DNA of 64,000 nt from DATDAH01 sp963823495 (lineage in GTDB: Bacteria > Actinomycetota > Acidimicrobiia > Acidimicrobiales > DATDAH01). Every line of letters starts with the position of its first letter. Positions within the stretch are counted from its first letter, which is position 1. The stretch covers positions 1,178,001-1,242,000 of the forward strand of contig CAWGLV010000001.1 in assembly GCA_963823495.1 (NCBI GenBank). The letters run 5' to 3'. Made by a program: the position numbers and the translations under genes. Below, one piece after another: positions 33,324 to 42,640 of the stretch. The notes beneath the pieces were generated by a model, which saw nothing but the letters and a program-made list of their open reading frames with translations, made no database searches and was not told the origin of the DNA.

Positions 33324-33809
33324 ATGTTGGTGGTCACGTCAACGGTGCAGATCCGGCGCCCGGCCGCCGAGGTGGAGGCCCAGTTCGCCGACGTCGCCCA
33401 TCACCAGACCCATGCGCCGCACCGGGGGGCCGAGTTCCGGGTGCTGCGGGACTCGGCCGAGGCCTGTGAGTACGAGCAGGTGACCCGGCTCGGGCCCGTC
33501 CGTTCGACCCAGCAGTTCCTCCTCGACCGTACGGCCCCGGGCTACCCGGGTGAGCAGGTCAACCGCATCGTCGCCGGTCCGTTCACGGGTGGCTCGATCA
33601 CCTTCGCCATCCAGGACGCCGGCGAGGCGACCGAGGTCAGGGCCACGGTGCGCCATGACCCAGGGCCGGTCAGCCGCCTGGCGGCACCCGTGCTCCGGCG
33701 GGTCCTGGGTCGGTCGTTGGCCGCCGCGCTCGAGGAGGATCGGGTCGATCTCGAGTCGGGCCGCTACGCCGCGGGGCGAACGCCGAAGGGTCCGCCGGGA
33801 GAGTTGTAG
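33324..33809 (+). CDS. SRPBCC family protein, 161 aa
   Basis: START-like fold suggested by VTSTVQIRRPAAEVEAQFAD, a central strand series (FRVLRDSAEACEYEQVTRL, STQQFLLDR) and the terminal helix RRVLGRSLAAALEEDRVDLE. The WN/P motif after the first helix is replaced by HHQTHAPHRG, so it is a divergent member. ATG at 33324 follows ACGGGAGCGCC. It lies 24 bp from the LexA-box-controlled DUF222 gene but has no such box itself. Ligand unknown. Confidence 0.65.
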   Translation: MLVVTSTVQIRRPAAEVEAQFADVAHHQTHAPHRGAEFRVLRDSAEACEYEQVTRLGPVRSTQQFLLDRTAPGYPGEQVNRIVAGPFTGGSITFAIQDAGEATEVRATVRHDPGPVSRLAAPVLRRVLGRSLAAALEEDRVDLESGRYAAGRTPKGPPGEL

Positions 33810-33833
33810 AACACCCGAGGAACCGTTAAAGTG

Positions 33834-33849
33834 TGGAACACATGTTCGA
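33834..33849. promoter_or_regulatory. LexA (SOS) box overlapping the DUF222 start codon
   Basis: TGGAACACATGTTCGA matches 15 of 16 positions of the actinobacterial consensus TCGAAC-N4-GTTCGA. The ATG at 33842 lies in its centre, so the repressor would block transcription at the start codon itself. This is a known arrangement for 13E12/DUF222 genes. Confidence 0.8.
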
Positions 33850-35119
33850 TCCACTCGACACCGCGGCTCTGCTCGACGAGCTCACCCGCACCGACCCCGA
33901 GTCGCTGGTGGACCGGGCGCGGGACCTCGCCCGACGGCGGGCGGCCATCGACGCCGAGGAAGCCGATCTTCTCGCCGGCATCGAAGCGCTGCGGATGGGG
34001 GGTAGCGACTGGTTCCGGGACCCCGCCGCCTGGCTCCGCCACACCACCGGCATCGCCGGCCACAATGCCCGCACCCGCCACCAGGTCGCCCGAGCCCTGG
34101 CCGTGCTGCCCACGGTGGCGGAGGCCCTCGGGGAGGGCCGGATCGGCTTCGACCACGCCCGGGCCATCGCCGACCAGGCCGACTCCCCCAACCGCGACGA
34201 CCTGATCGCCGACATGGACCAGATCCTCGGCTGGGCGGTCCGGAAGACCGCCGATGACTTCCGGGACGCTCTGGCGGGGTGGGCCCGGGACCTCGACGAA
34301 CGACGCGAGACCGGGATGTCGGATCACGAACGGCAGCGGCGTCGCCGCAAGCTGGTGCGGTGCCGGACCAGGGACGGGCTGCGCCGCACGATCCTCGACC
34401 TCGACGAGGAGTCCGACGCCATCGTCCATGGCGCCCTGCGCGACATCGTGTCCGAGATGATCCGCGCGGACCGCAGAGCCGACCTCACCCCCGAGACCCG
34501 CCGGGCCACCCGTCAGGTCTGGGCTGATGCCGCCATCGAACTGGCCCGCCGCTCCCGGGGCGCGGACGTCATGACCAAGCACCGGGCCCGCCCGACGATC
34601 CTGGCGTTGACCGAGATGTCGGTGCTGTGGGACCAACTCCGGGTGAACGGGTTCTGTGAGCTGGACAACGGCACCAAGCTCACCTCCCGCCAACTCCGGC
34701 GGCTGGCCTGTGAGGCCGACATCATCCCCATGGTCCTGGACGCCGACGGGGTCTGCCTGGACATGGGCGACACCGTCCGGTTGGCCACCCACAGGCAACG
34801 CCTCGCCCTGCGGGCGATGCACGCCACCTGCGCGGTGGAGGGTTGTGACCTGGACTTCGACTGGTGTGAGATCCACCACCTCCACCCCTGGGAGAAGGGC
34901 GGGCGCACCGACCTCGCCAACCTCGTGCCCCTCTGCTCCTACCACCACCACTGGATCCACGACTTCGACCCCGACGAGGAGACCGGGTTCTTCGAGCTCC
35001 GCCCCGACCGAACCATCCGGATCCGAGCCCTCCCCCTCACCCCCGCCCCTCGACGCCGGCGCCCCCGCGACCTCACCATGAGGACCAGACCGCCTGACCT
35101 TGTGCCGGCCCGCGGCTGA
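33842..35119 (+). CDS. DUF222 / HNH endonuclease (REP13E12-type), 425 aa
   Basis: The N-terminal DUF222 domain (about residues 1-280) includes WLRHTTGIAGHNARTRHQVA and GRIGFDHARAIAD. A C-terminal HNH nuclease (about 345-400) has ALRAMHATCAVEGCDLDFDW, the CEIHHLHPWEKGG core and NLVPLCSYHHHWIHD. The metal site His-Asn-His and Cys pairs are intact. A GTG at 33833 would add three residues; the ATG inside the SOS box is the usual start for this family, whose members begin MF(D/E). Members are multicopy in actinobacteria, DNA-damage inducible and possibly mobile; cellular role unclear. Confidence 0.9.
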   Translation: MFDPLDTAALLDELTRTDPESLVDRARDLARRRAAIDAEEADLLAGIEALRMGGSDWFRDPAAWLRHTTGIAGHNARTRHQVARALAVLPTVAEALGEGRIGFDHARAIADQADSPNRDDLIADMDQILGWAVRKTADDFRDALAGWARDLDERRETGMSDHERQRRRRKLVRCRTRDGLRRTILDLDEESDAIVHGALRDIVSEMIRADRRADLTPETRRATRQVWADAAIELARRSRGADVMTKHRARPTILALTEMSVLWDQLRVNGFCELDNGTKLTSRQLRRLACEADIIPMVLDADGVCLDMGDTVRLATHRQRLALRAMHATCAVEGCDLDFDWCEIHHLHPWEKGGRTDLANLVPLCSYHHHWIHDFDPDEETGFFELRPDRTIRIRALPLTPAPRRRRPRDLTMRTRPPDLVPARG

Positions 35120-35225
35120 CGCGGGTCCCGGTCAGCCTGATGGAACACCCCGCCGTCATCCACGACGCCCGCGACCGGACCCGGCCCCGGGCGTCGTCGC
35201 GTACGGTTTGGCCCGGAGGTTCCCG

Positions 35226-37061
35226 ATGACCGTGGTCGACGACCAAGAGCGAGGTCGTCCCCTGACCAGCCGGCGGCAACGGCAGGAATGGCTGTTCTTC
35301 ACCAGCCTGCACCAGGCGGACCGTCCCCTGGCCGTGGCCTGGTGGTCGCTGTTGGCCCTGCGGGGGCTCCTCCCTGCGGCGATGGCCGTCGCCATGGGCC
35401 TGCTGGTGGGTGCCGTCGAGCGGGGCGACGACCTCGCCGTCCCCCTGGCCGTCATGGGCGTCGTCTTCGTGACCCTGCAGATCGTCAGGCCCATACACGT
35501 GGCGGTCAGTGCCGACCTGGGCGACCGCACGGCGGCCTGGCTCTACGACCAGCTGACCGCGACATGCCTGGCGCCGCCGGGGATCGGCCATCTGGAGAAC
35601 CCGGCGCTGGCCGACGACCTGCAGCTGGCCCGGGACTTCGATCGGGGGATGACCGGGCCCCCGCTGCGCATCTCCATGGACTTCATCGCCGACGGCCTGG
35701 CCCTGATGCTGGCCGGGCTGGTGTCCTCGGCGCTGCTGTTCGGCTTCGCCTGGTGGGCGCCGCCGCTGCTGGCCGGCGCTTGGTTGGCCACCCACTGGCT
35801 GCTGCGGGAGAGCGGCGTCTGGAAGGACCGCAACACCGACGAGGTCCGGCGGGCCCAGCGGGACGCCGACTACGCCTACCGCCTGGCGGTGGATCCGCCC
35901 GCGGCCAAGGAGCTGCGGATGTTCGGCCTGGTCGACTGGACCCTGGACCGGTTCGTCGCCCGCCGCACGCGGCTCCACGAACTGCAGTACGAATCCACCC
36001 GGATGCGGGAGCGCTCGGTGCTCTCCAGCCTGATCGTGGTCCTCGGTGCCAACCTCGTGGTGTTCTGGCGCCTGGCTGACGCGGCCGCGACCGGGACCCT
36101 CGAGCTCGGGGCACTGGTGACCTACGCCACGGCGGCGTTGGGGGCCTACTCCATCGCCTTCGGCGGCCTCAACTGGGCGCTGGACGGTGCCGCCGCCCCG
36201 GTCGCCGCGGTCCTGCGCCTGCGGGAGGCCATGGCCCCGTCGGGCGCGCTGCCCCGCGCGGCGGCCGAGGCCACGGGCCGACCGGCTGAGCACCTGCGGC
36301 TCCGGGGCGTGACCTTCGCCTATCCGGGAACCGACGTCGCCGTGCTCGACGGCCTCGACCTGGAGATCCCCGCGGGCACGTCCCTGGCCATCGTCGGCCA
36401 GAACGGGGCCGGCAAGACCACGCTGGCCAAGCTCCTCTGTCGGCTCTATGACCCCCAGGAGGGCTCCATCGAGGTCGACGGCGTGGATCTCCGGGAGCTC
36501 GACCTCGAGGCCTGGCGGTCCCGGATCACCGCCGTCTTCCAGGACTTCATCCGCTTCGAGCTGCCGCTGCGGGACAACGTCGCTCCCTCGGGCGCGCCGG
36601 ACGACATCGTGCTCGCGGCCCTCGCCGAAGCCGGCGCGGCCGGCTTGGCCGACCTCGACACGATCCTGGCCAAGGGCTACCAAGGCGGCACCGACCTGTC
36701 GGGCGGGCAGTGGCAGCGGGTCGCCCTGGCCCGGGCCCTCTGCGCGGTGGACCAGGGGGCCGGGCTGGTCCTGCTCGACGAGCCCACCGCCCAGCTCGAC
36801 GTCCGGGGCGAGGCCGAGATCTTCGACCGGGTGCTCGCCGCCACCCGGCACACGACGACGATCCTGGTGTCCCACCGCTTCTCGACGGTCCGCCACGCCG
36901 ACCGCATCTGCGTGCTGGAGCACGGCCGCGTGGTCGAACTGGGCACCCACGCCGAGCTCATGGCCGCCGAAGGTCGTTACCGGACCATGTTCGACCTGCA
37001 GGCCCAGCGCTTCGCCGAAGGCGGCGAGGACGCCGAGGAAGGTCTCGATGTCCTCGGCTGA
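35226..37061 (+). CDS. ABC exporter half-transporter (permease plus ATPase) 1, 611 aa
   Basis: Membrane domain of about six spans (residues 35-320) fused to an ATPase (about 350-590). Walker A is GQNGAGKTTL, the signature LSGGQWQRVALAR, Walker B GLVLLDEPTAQLD and the switch HRFSTV. Strong GGAGG 7 bases before the ATG at 35226. It overlaps the second half-transporter by 14 bp, so a heterodimeric exporter is expected. The FQDFIRFELPLRDNV segment after the Q-loop is typical of actinobacterial exporters of unknown lipid, peptide or drug cargo. No maturation enzyme or substrate gene is adjacent. Confidence 0.9.
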   Translation: MTVVDDQERGRPLTSRRQRQEWLFFTSLHQADRPLAVAWWSLLALRGLLPAAMAVAMGLLVGAVERGDDLAVPLAVMGVVFVTLQIVRPIHVAVSADLGDRTAAWLYDQLTATCLAPPGIGHLENPALADDLQLARDFDRGMTGPPLRISMDFIADGLALMLAGLVSSALLFGFAWWAPPLLAGAWLATHWLLRESGVWKDRNTDEVRRAQRDADYAYRLAVDPPAAKELRMFGLVDWTLDRFVARRTRLHELQYESTRMRERSVLSSLIVVLGANLVVFWRLADAAATGTLELGALVTYATAALGAYSIAFGGLNWALDGAAAPVAAVLRLREAMAPSGALPRAAAEATGRPAEHLRLRGVTFAYPGTDVAVLDGLDLEIPAGTSLAIVGQNGAGKTTLAKLLCRLYDPQEGSIEVDGVDLRELDLEAWRSRITAVFQDFIRFELPLRDNVAPSGAPDDIVLAALAEAGAAGLADLDTILAKGYQGGTDLSGGQWQRVALARALCAVDQGAGLVLLDEPTAQLDVRGEAEIFDRVLAATRHTTTILVSHRFSTVRHADRICVLEHGRVVELGTHAELMAAEGRYRTMFDLQAQRFAEGGEDAEEGLDVLG

Positions 37062-38856
37062 GGCACCCTCCGAGGACACCGAGCTGCCGCCGGCGCTGTC
37101 GTCCATGTGGCGGCTGTGCAAGCTGGGCTACCAGCACGAGCCCGCGCTCATGGCGGTGGCCTTCGGCCTGGCCCTGCTGGCGGCGCTGCCCGAGGCCCTG
37201 CTGGCCATCGGCTTCCAGTCCCTGGCCCAGGCGGTGCTGGACGGCGACCGCGACCGGATCCACACGATCGCCCTCCTCCTCGGCGCCGCCGGGGTGGCGA
37301 CCTGGTTCCTGGCCACGGTGTCGACCCGGGTCCAGCGGCGGTTCCGGGACCGGGTCACCATCGCCCTCGAGTCCCATGTGGCCCGGCTGCAGGCGTCGGT
37401 GACCACCATCGCCCACCAGGAGCGACCCGAGCTGCTGGACCGGCTGTCGATCCTGCGGGACCAGGTCTTCGTCCTCGACCACATGTACATGTCGGTCTTC
37501 TCCACCGCCGGATGGGTTCTGCGGCTGGGCGTGACCGTGTTGCTGCTGGCCTCGGTGAGCCCCGTGCTCGTCCTGCTGGTCCTGTTCGCGGTGCCGACGG
37601 TGGCCACCTCGTCCTGGCGGCCGGCGGTGGAGCGGGAGGCCGAGGAGGCGGGGGCGCCGGCGCGCCGACTGGCCGAGCACCTGTTCACCACGGCGACGAC
37701 CGCGGCACCGGCCAAGGAGGTGCGGGTCACCGGGATCGGCGGCCGCCTGCAGGCCGACCGGCGGGCGGCCTGGGAGGGCTGGTACGGGCCGGTGGCGGTG
37801 ACCCGGCGGGCCTCTGCGGTGTGGCACGCCCTCGGCTGGGCGGTGTTCGGTGCGGGCTATGTCGGTGCCATCGTGTACGTGTCCTCGGTCCTGGAGGCCT
37901 CGGCGCCCGACGTGGTCCTGGTCCTGGCCGCCGGTTCCCGGCTGTCGGCCTACATCGCGGCCACCGTGGGCGAGATCGGCTTCCTCCGGGGCATGTGGAT
38001 GGACGGCTCCCAACGCCTGGCCTGGCTGGAGGACTACGCCGCCGCCGTCGACGCGCATGCCGACACGCCGATCCCCGAACGCCTCGAGGCGGGCATCACC
38101 CTCGAGCACGTGCGCTTCGCCTATCCGGGCACCACCCGGGAGGTGCTCCAGGACATCGACCTCACGCTGCCCGCCGGGGCCGTGGTGGCCGTGGTGGGGG
38201 AGAACGGGGCCGGCAAGACGACCCTGGTGAAGCTGCTGTCCAAGTTCTACGAACCGACCGCCGGGCGGATCCTCGTCGACGGCGCGGAACTGGCGGGGAT
38301 GCCGGCCGAGGCCTGGCGGGAACGGCTGGCCGGCGCCTACCAGGACTTCTTCCGCTTCGAGCTGTTGGCCCGCCAGTCGGTCGGGGTCGGCGACGTGGCG
38401 CGCGTCGACGACGAGCCCGCCGTCGGCGTGGCCGTGGGTCGGGCGGGCGCCGAGGACGTCGTGGCCAAGTTCGACCACGGCCTGGCGACCCAGCTCGGGG
38501 CGACCTGGCCCGAGGGGGTGGAGGTGTCGTTCGGGCAGTGGCAGAAGCTGGCCCTGGCCCGGGGCTTCATGCGGGACACCCCGCTGCTGCTGGTGCTGGA
38601 CGAGCCCACCGCGGCCCTCGACGCCGAGACCGAGCACGCCCTCTTCGAGCGCTACGCCGCCGAGGCCCGCCGGGGCGGCGCCGACGGCCGCATCACCGTG
38701 CTGGTGTCCCACCGCTTCAGCACCGTGCGCATGGCCGACCTCATCGTGGTCCTCGACGGCGCCCGCCTGAGCGACGTCGGCACCCACGAGGAGCTCATGG
38801 CCCGCGGCGGCCAGTACGCGGAGCTCTACACCATCCAGGCCGCCGCCTACCGCTGA
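37048..38856 (+). CDS. ABC exporter half-transporter 2, 602 aa
   Basis: Partner of the preceding gene with the same fused layout: spans in about residues 35-320, then an ATPase with Walker A GENGAGKTTL, a degenerate signature VSFGQWQKLALAR, Walker B LLLVLDEPTAALD and HRFSTV. The altered signature (Phe for Gly) suggests that one of the two composite ATP sites is less active, as in known heterodimeric exporters. The ATG at 37048 lies inside the end of the first gene, giving translational coupling. Substrate unknown. Confidence 0.88.
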   Translation: MSSAEAPSEDTELPPALSSMWRLCKLGYQHEPALMAVAFGLALLAALPEALLAIGFQSLAQAVLDGDRDRIHTIALLLGAAGVATWFLATVSTRVQRRFRDRVTIALESHVARLQASVTTIAHQERPELLDRLSILRDQVFVLDHMYMSVFSTAGWVLRLGVTVLLLASVSPVLVLLVLFAVPTVATSSWRPAVEREAEEAGAPARRLAEHLFTTATTAAPAKEVRVTGIGGRLQADRRAAWEGWYGPVAVTRRASAVWHALGWAVFGAGYVGAIVYVSSVLEASAPDVVLVLAAGSRLSAYIAATVGEIGFLRGMWMDGSQRLAWLEDYAAAVDAHADTPIPERLEAGITLEHVRFAYPGTTREVLQDIDLTLPAGAVVAVVGENGAGKTTLVKLLSKFYEPTAGRILVDGAELAGMPAEAWRERLAGAYQDFFRFELLARQSVGVGDVARVDDEPAVGVAVGRAGAEDVVAKFDHGLATQLGATWPEGVEVSFGQWQKLALARGFMRDTPLLLVLDEPTAALDAETEHALFERYAAEARRGGADGRITVLVSHRFSTVRMADLIVVLDGARLSDVGTHEELMARGGQYAELYTIQAAAYR

Positions 38857-38910
38857 GGGCTCCCAACCGGGCATTCCGACCGAAGGTGGCCGGTCTAACC
38901 TCGCCGCTCC

Positions 38911-41388
38911 ATGAGCGACGGCACCGAGGACCTTCCGGATCGGGCGCAGGTGGTCATCGTCGGTGGAGGCGTCATCGGGACCTCGATCGCCTACCACCTC
39001 ACGAAGGCAGGCGTCCGCGACGTCCTGTTGCTCGAGCGCCACCAACTCACCGCCGGCACCACCTGGCACGCCGCCGGGCTGATCACCTCTGCCGGCTTCA
39101 CCGACGAGACCACGCTCTGGATGGCCGAGTACAGCCGGGGCCTCTACGAGCGCCTGGAGGACGAGACCGGCTTCGCCACCGGCTTCATGAAGATCGGCCA
39201 CCTGCACCTGGCCACGTCGCCCCAACGGCTGGAGGCGATGCGCCGGGAGCACGCCTTCCAGTCCGGCTTCGGCGTGGAGAGCCACGTGATCTCGTCCGCC
39301 GAGGTGGCCGAGATGTGGCCCATGGCCCGCGTCGACGACGTGCTGGGGGCGATCTGGAACCCGAACGACGGTCGGGCCAACCCCGTGGACGTGACCATGT
39401 CCCTGGCCCGGGGCGCCCGCGACGGCGGCGCCCGCATCGTCCAGGGTGTCGGCGTCGACGGCTTGGTGATCACCGACGGTCGGGTGACGGGCGTGGCAAC
39501 GGATCGGGGCCCGGTCGAGGCCGACCAGGTGGTCCTCGCCTGCGGCATGTGGACCCGGGACCTGGCCGCCACGGCCGGGGTCAACGTGCCACTGCAGGCC
39601 GCCGAGCACTACTACCTGCTCACCGAGCCGTTCGAGGGTTGTCACCGGGACCTGCCGGTCATCGAGGACCCGGCCAAGTACGGCTACTACAGGGAGGAGG
39701 GTGGCGGCCTGCTCGTGGGGCTGTTCGAGCCGGTCGGGGCGGCGTGGAAGCCCGAGGGCATACCCCACGGCGCCGCCTTCACCACGTTGGACCCCGACTG
39801 GGACCGCATGGCCCCCTTCGTCGAGGACGCCATCGACCGGGTTCCGGCCCTGGCGGGCGTCGGGATCAAGCAGCTGTTCTGCGGCCCGGAGTCCTTCACC
39901 ACCAACCTGCATCCGCACCTGGGCCCGACACCCGAGGTGGACGGGCTGTGGGTGGCCGCCGGCCTGAACTCGTTGGGGATCCTGCTGGGTGGCGGCGTCG
40001 GCGCGGTGATGGCGGAGTGGATGACCGACGGTGTCGCTCCTCAGGACGTGACCCATTACCACGTCGATCGGGCCCTGCCCTACGAGGCGACCCGGGCCTA
40101 CCGGACCGATCGCACGGTCGAGTTGCTCGGCGCCCTCTTCGGCGACGCGGTGTTCCCCAACTGGGAGCCGGAGTCGGCCCGGGGCATCCGGCGCAGCGTC
40201 ATCCATTCCGAGCTGGTCGCCCAGGGGGCCAGCTTCGGCGTCTCGATGGGCTGGGAGTTCCCCCTCTGGTTCGCCGGCGAGGGTGAGCGGCCGGGGCCCC
40301 CGACGCCGGAGACCTCCTTCGGTCGGGGCCATGCCTTCGAACGGGCCCGCCTCGAGCACGTGGCCGTGCGCGAGGCCGTCGGGGTCATGGACATGTCCCT
40401 CATGGCCAAGTTCCGGGTCGCCGGCCCCGATGCCTGCCGGGTCCTGAACCACCTGTCGGCCGCGGACGTGGACACCGAGATCGGCCGGGTCGTCTACACG
40501 CCGTGGTGCAACCCGGCGGGAGGGATGGAGGCCGACCTCACCGTGACCCGCCTGGGCGAGGACGACTTCAACGTGGTGACCAGCGATGTCATCCAGACGA
40601 GGATCCAGTGGATGCTCCGCCGGGCCGTCGCCGACCTCGGCGCGGCCGCCCACGTGGTGGAGCACACGTCGGGCACCGCGCTCTTCACCGTGCAGGGGCC
40701 CAACTCCCGGGCCCTTCTGGCGCGGCTGTCGCCCGACGACTTCTCCAACGAGGCCTTCCCGTACCTGTCGGCCCGGCCGGTGGAGGTCGGCTACGCCCCG
40801 GTCCTGGCCCTGCGGGTCACCTACCTGGGCGAGCTGGGCTGGGAGCTGCACGTGCCCGCCGACCTCGCCGCGGGGGTCTACGAGTCGCTCTTCGCGGTGG
40901 GCGAGGACCTGGGGCTGGTGCCCACGGGCCTGTCGGCCCTGAGCAGCCTCCGCCTGGAGAAGGGCTACCGGGACTACGGCCACGACATCGACAACACCGA
41001 CACGCCCCTCGAAGCCGGGATCGGCTTCACCGTGGGTTGGGACAAGGCCGAGTTCGTCGGGCGGGACGCCCTGGCGGCTCAGAAGGCGGCGGGAGTCCTG
41101 ACCAAGCGTCACCTCAACTTCCTGCTCGAGGACCCCGAGCCCCTCCTGTTGGGCACCGAGCCCGTCTTCCGGGACGGCGAGTGGGTCGGGTACCTCCGCG
41201 CCGGCGACTTCGGCCACACCCTCGGGGCCTCGGTCGGCCTCGGCTCGGTCGAGTGCGACGAGGGGGTCACCAAGGACTGGATCGAGGCCGGGAGCTGGGA
41301 GGTCGACGTGGCCGGCGAGCGTTTCGGCGCCCGCCCCAGCCTCGCCCCCCTCTACGACCCCCGACGCGCCCGCATCCTCGCCGAATGA
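38911..41388 (+). CDS. Dimethylglycine/sarcosine dehydrogenase-like FAD oxidoreductase fused to a GcvT domain, 825 aa
   Basis: The N-terminal DAO domain has the dinucleotide motif VVIVGGGVIGTSIAYHL and TTWHAAGL, where His53 is the expected covalent FAD attachment site. A FAO_M linker is followed by a C-terminal GCV_T plus GCV_T_C half (from about residue 440; CNPAGGMEADLTVTRLGEDD, VQGPNSRALL, GLSALSSLRLEKGYRDYGHD). This is the arrangement of enzymes that oxidatively demethylate N-methyl amino acids and pass formaldehyde to tetrahydrofolate. The exact substrate is not determined. Single gene, ending at a long hairpin shared with the convergent gene. Confidence 0.9.
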   Translation: MSDGTEDLPDRAQVVIVGGGVIGTSIAYHLTKAGVRDVLLLERHQLTAGTTWHAAGLITSAGFTDETTLWMAEYSRGLYERLEDETGFATGFMKIGHLHLATSPQRLEAMRREHAFQSGFGVESHVISSAEVAEMWPMARVDDVLGAIWNPNDGRANPVDVTMSLARGARDGGARIVQGVGVDGLVITDGRVTGVATDRGPVEADQVVLACGMWTRDLAATAGVNVPLQAAEHYYLLTEPFEGCHRDLPVIEDPAKYGYYREEGGGLLVGLFEPVGAAWKPEGIPHGAAFTTLDPDWDRMAPFVEDAIDRVPALAGVGIKQLFCGPESFTTNLHPHLGPTPEVDGLWVAAGLNSLGILLGGGVGAVMAEWMTDGVAPQDVTHYHVDRALPYEATRAYRTDRTVELLGALFGDAVFPNWEPESARGIRRSVIHSELVAQGASFGVSMGWEFPLWFAGEGERPGPPTPETSFGRGHAFERARLEHVAVREAVGVMDMSLMAKFRVAGPDACRVLNHLSAADVDTEIGRVVYTPWCNPAGGMEADLTVTRLGEDDFNVVTSDVIQTRIQWMLRRAVADLGAAAHVVEHTSGTALFTVQGPNSRALLARLSPDDFSNEAFPYLSARPVEVGYAPVLALRVTYLGELGWELHVPADLAAGVYESLFAVGEDLGLVPTGLSALSSLRLEKGYRDYGHDIDNTDTPLEAGIGFTVGWDKAEFVGRDALAAQKAAGVLTKRHLNFLLEDPEPLLLGTEPVFRDGEWVGYLRAGDFGHTLGASVGLGSVECDEGVTKDWIEAGSWEVDVAGERFGARPSLAPLYDPRRARILAE

Positions 41389-41392
41389 CCTT

Positions 41393-41444
41393 CGTTCTGG
41401 CGCCCGATTGCCGCGCCGGGACGCCTCAATCGGGCGCCAGAACG
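41393..41444. repeat. Long perfect intergenic palindrome, CGTTCTGG family (bidirectional terminator-like)
   Basis: 18-bp perfect arms (41393-41410 and 41427-41444), starting CGTTCTGGCGCC and ending GGCGCCAGAACG, with a 16-base loop, fill the gap between two convergent genes. A second element at 58070-58121 has the same outer CGTTCTGG / CCAGAACG ends with a different interior. It may act as a two-way terminator and belong to a dispersed palindromic repeat family. Confidence 0.65.
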
Positions 41445-41451
41445 GTGGGTT

Positions 41452-42600
41452 TCAGGTCAGGTCGGCGACGGCCTCGAGCAGCCGGTCGACGTCGGTCCGG
41501 TCGTTGTAGCGGACGAGGCTGGCCCGCACGGCACCGCCCCGTTCGCCGAGGCCGAGGGCGGCGATGAGCTCCCGGGCATAGCAGTCACCCGACCAGACCG
41601 CCACGTCTCTGGTGGCCAGGTGGGCGGCGACGGCGTCGGGGTGATGGTCGCCGACGTTGAAGATCGTGGTCGGGGCCCGCTCGTCGGCCGGATCGGGCGC
41701 GTAGAGCTCGACGGCCGGCAGGGAGCGGAGGCCCCGTTCGAGGTGTTCGATGAGCTCCTGCTCGTGGGCGATGGGCGACGGCTCGTCCATCAGGAAGGCG
41801 GCCGCGGCGGCGACCCCGGCGATGGTCTCGAACGACGGGGTCCCGGTCTCGAAACGCCGGGCGCCCGGGTAGTCGGCGGGCCGGACCCGGTAGGGCTCGA
41901 CGGTGGTCAGGAGCTCGGCGCTCAGGGCCAGCATCCCGACATGGGGCCCGAACCACTTGTAGGCCGAGGTCATCAGTGAGTCGACCCCCAGCTCGTCCCG
42001 GTGAGTGCGCAGGTGGGGGACCCGGGCCACCGCGTCGAGGTGGACCCTGGCCCCCGCCGCGTGGGCCAGGGCGGCGATCTCGGTGACCGGGGGCACCGCC
42101 CCGGTCAGGTTCGACGTACCGGTGACCGCGACCCAGGCGACGTCGCCGGGGGCGAGCAGCTCCTCCAGGTGCTCGACGTCGAGGTGGCCGGTCTCGTCGA
42201 GGGGCCAGAGCTCGACCTCGGCGCCGACATCCTCGGCCATCGCCATCCAGGTCGAGACGTTGGCGTCGTGGTCGAGTTGCGTGCACACGATCCGGTCGCC
42301 AGGACCGAGGTGTCGTCCCAGGGCACGGGTGTAGGCCAGGACGAGGGTGGTCGAGTTGGGGCCGAACACGACCTCGCCGTCACCCACGCCCAGCAGCCCG
42401 CCGACCGTGCCCCGCGCGCCCTCGATCAGCTCGTCGCAGGCGGCGCTGGCGGCGAAGGCGCCGCCGAGGTTGCTCGCTGCGGGCGACCGCATGAAGTCGG
42501 TCATGGCGTCGATGGCGCTGTCGACCATCAACGTCCCGGCCGCGCCGTCGAGGCGGGCCCAGCCGTCGGAGAGTCCGGGGAAGCGATCACGAGAGGTCAC
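41452..42600 (-). CDS. Cysteine-desulfurase-like aminotransferase class V protein, 382 aa
   Basis: PLP-dependent fold type I enzyme of the cysteine-desulfurase-like (VC1184-type) group. Landmarks are VVFGPNSTTLVLAYTRAL, DHDANVSTWMAMAE, VAVTGTSNLTGAVPPV, VHLDAVARVPH (PLP-binding Asp) and the Schiff-base Lys in LMTSAYKWFGPHVG, which replaces the SGHK motif of true IscS. No catalytic Cys loop near the end is evident, so desulfurase activity is doubtful; selenocysteine lyase, kynureninase-like or racemase roles occur in relatives. GTG at 42600 is used because upstream sequence is not coding-like. Confidence 0.85.
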   Translation of the reverse strand: MTSRDRFPGLSDGWARLDGAAGTLMVDSAIDAMTDFMRSPAASNLGGAFAASAACDELIEGARGTVGGLLGVGDGEVVFGPNSTTLVLAYTRALGRHLGPGDRIVCTQLDHDANVSTWMAMAEDVGAEVELWPLDETGHLDVEHLEELLAPGDVAWVAVTGTSNLTGAVPPVTEIAALAHAAGARVHLDAVARVPHLRTHRDELGVDSLMTSAYKWFGPHVGMLALSAELLTTVEPYRVRPADYPGARRFETGTPSFETIAGVAAAAAFLMDEPSPIAHEQELIEHLERGLRSLPAVELYAPDPADERAPTTIFNVGDHHPDAVAAHLATRDVAVWSGDCYARELIAALGLGERGGAVRASLVRYNDRTDVDRLLEAVADLT

Positions 42601-42640
42601 CCCGTGATCATGGCCCACCGTCCCCGAGTACCTTCGCCTG

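Noticed and set aside
36958..41217. A 1419-codon open frame on the minus strand
   Set aside because: It is antisense to two ABC genes and the DMGDH-like gene, which have clear domains. The antisense product is low-complexity and Gly/Arg/His-rich with no motif; long antisense frames are expected at this GC content.
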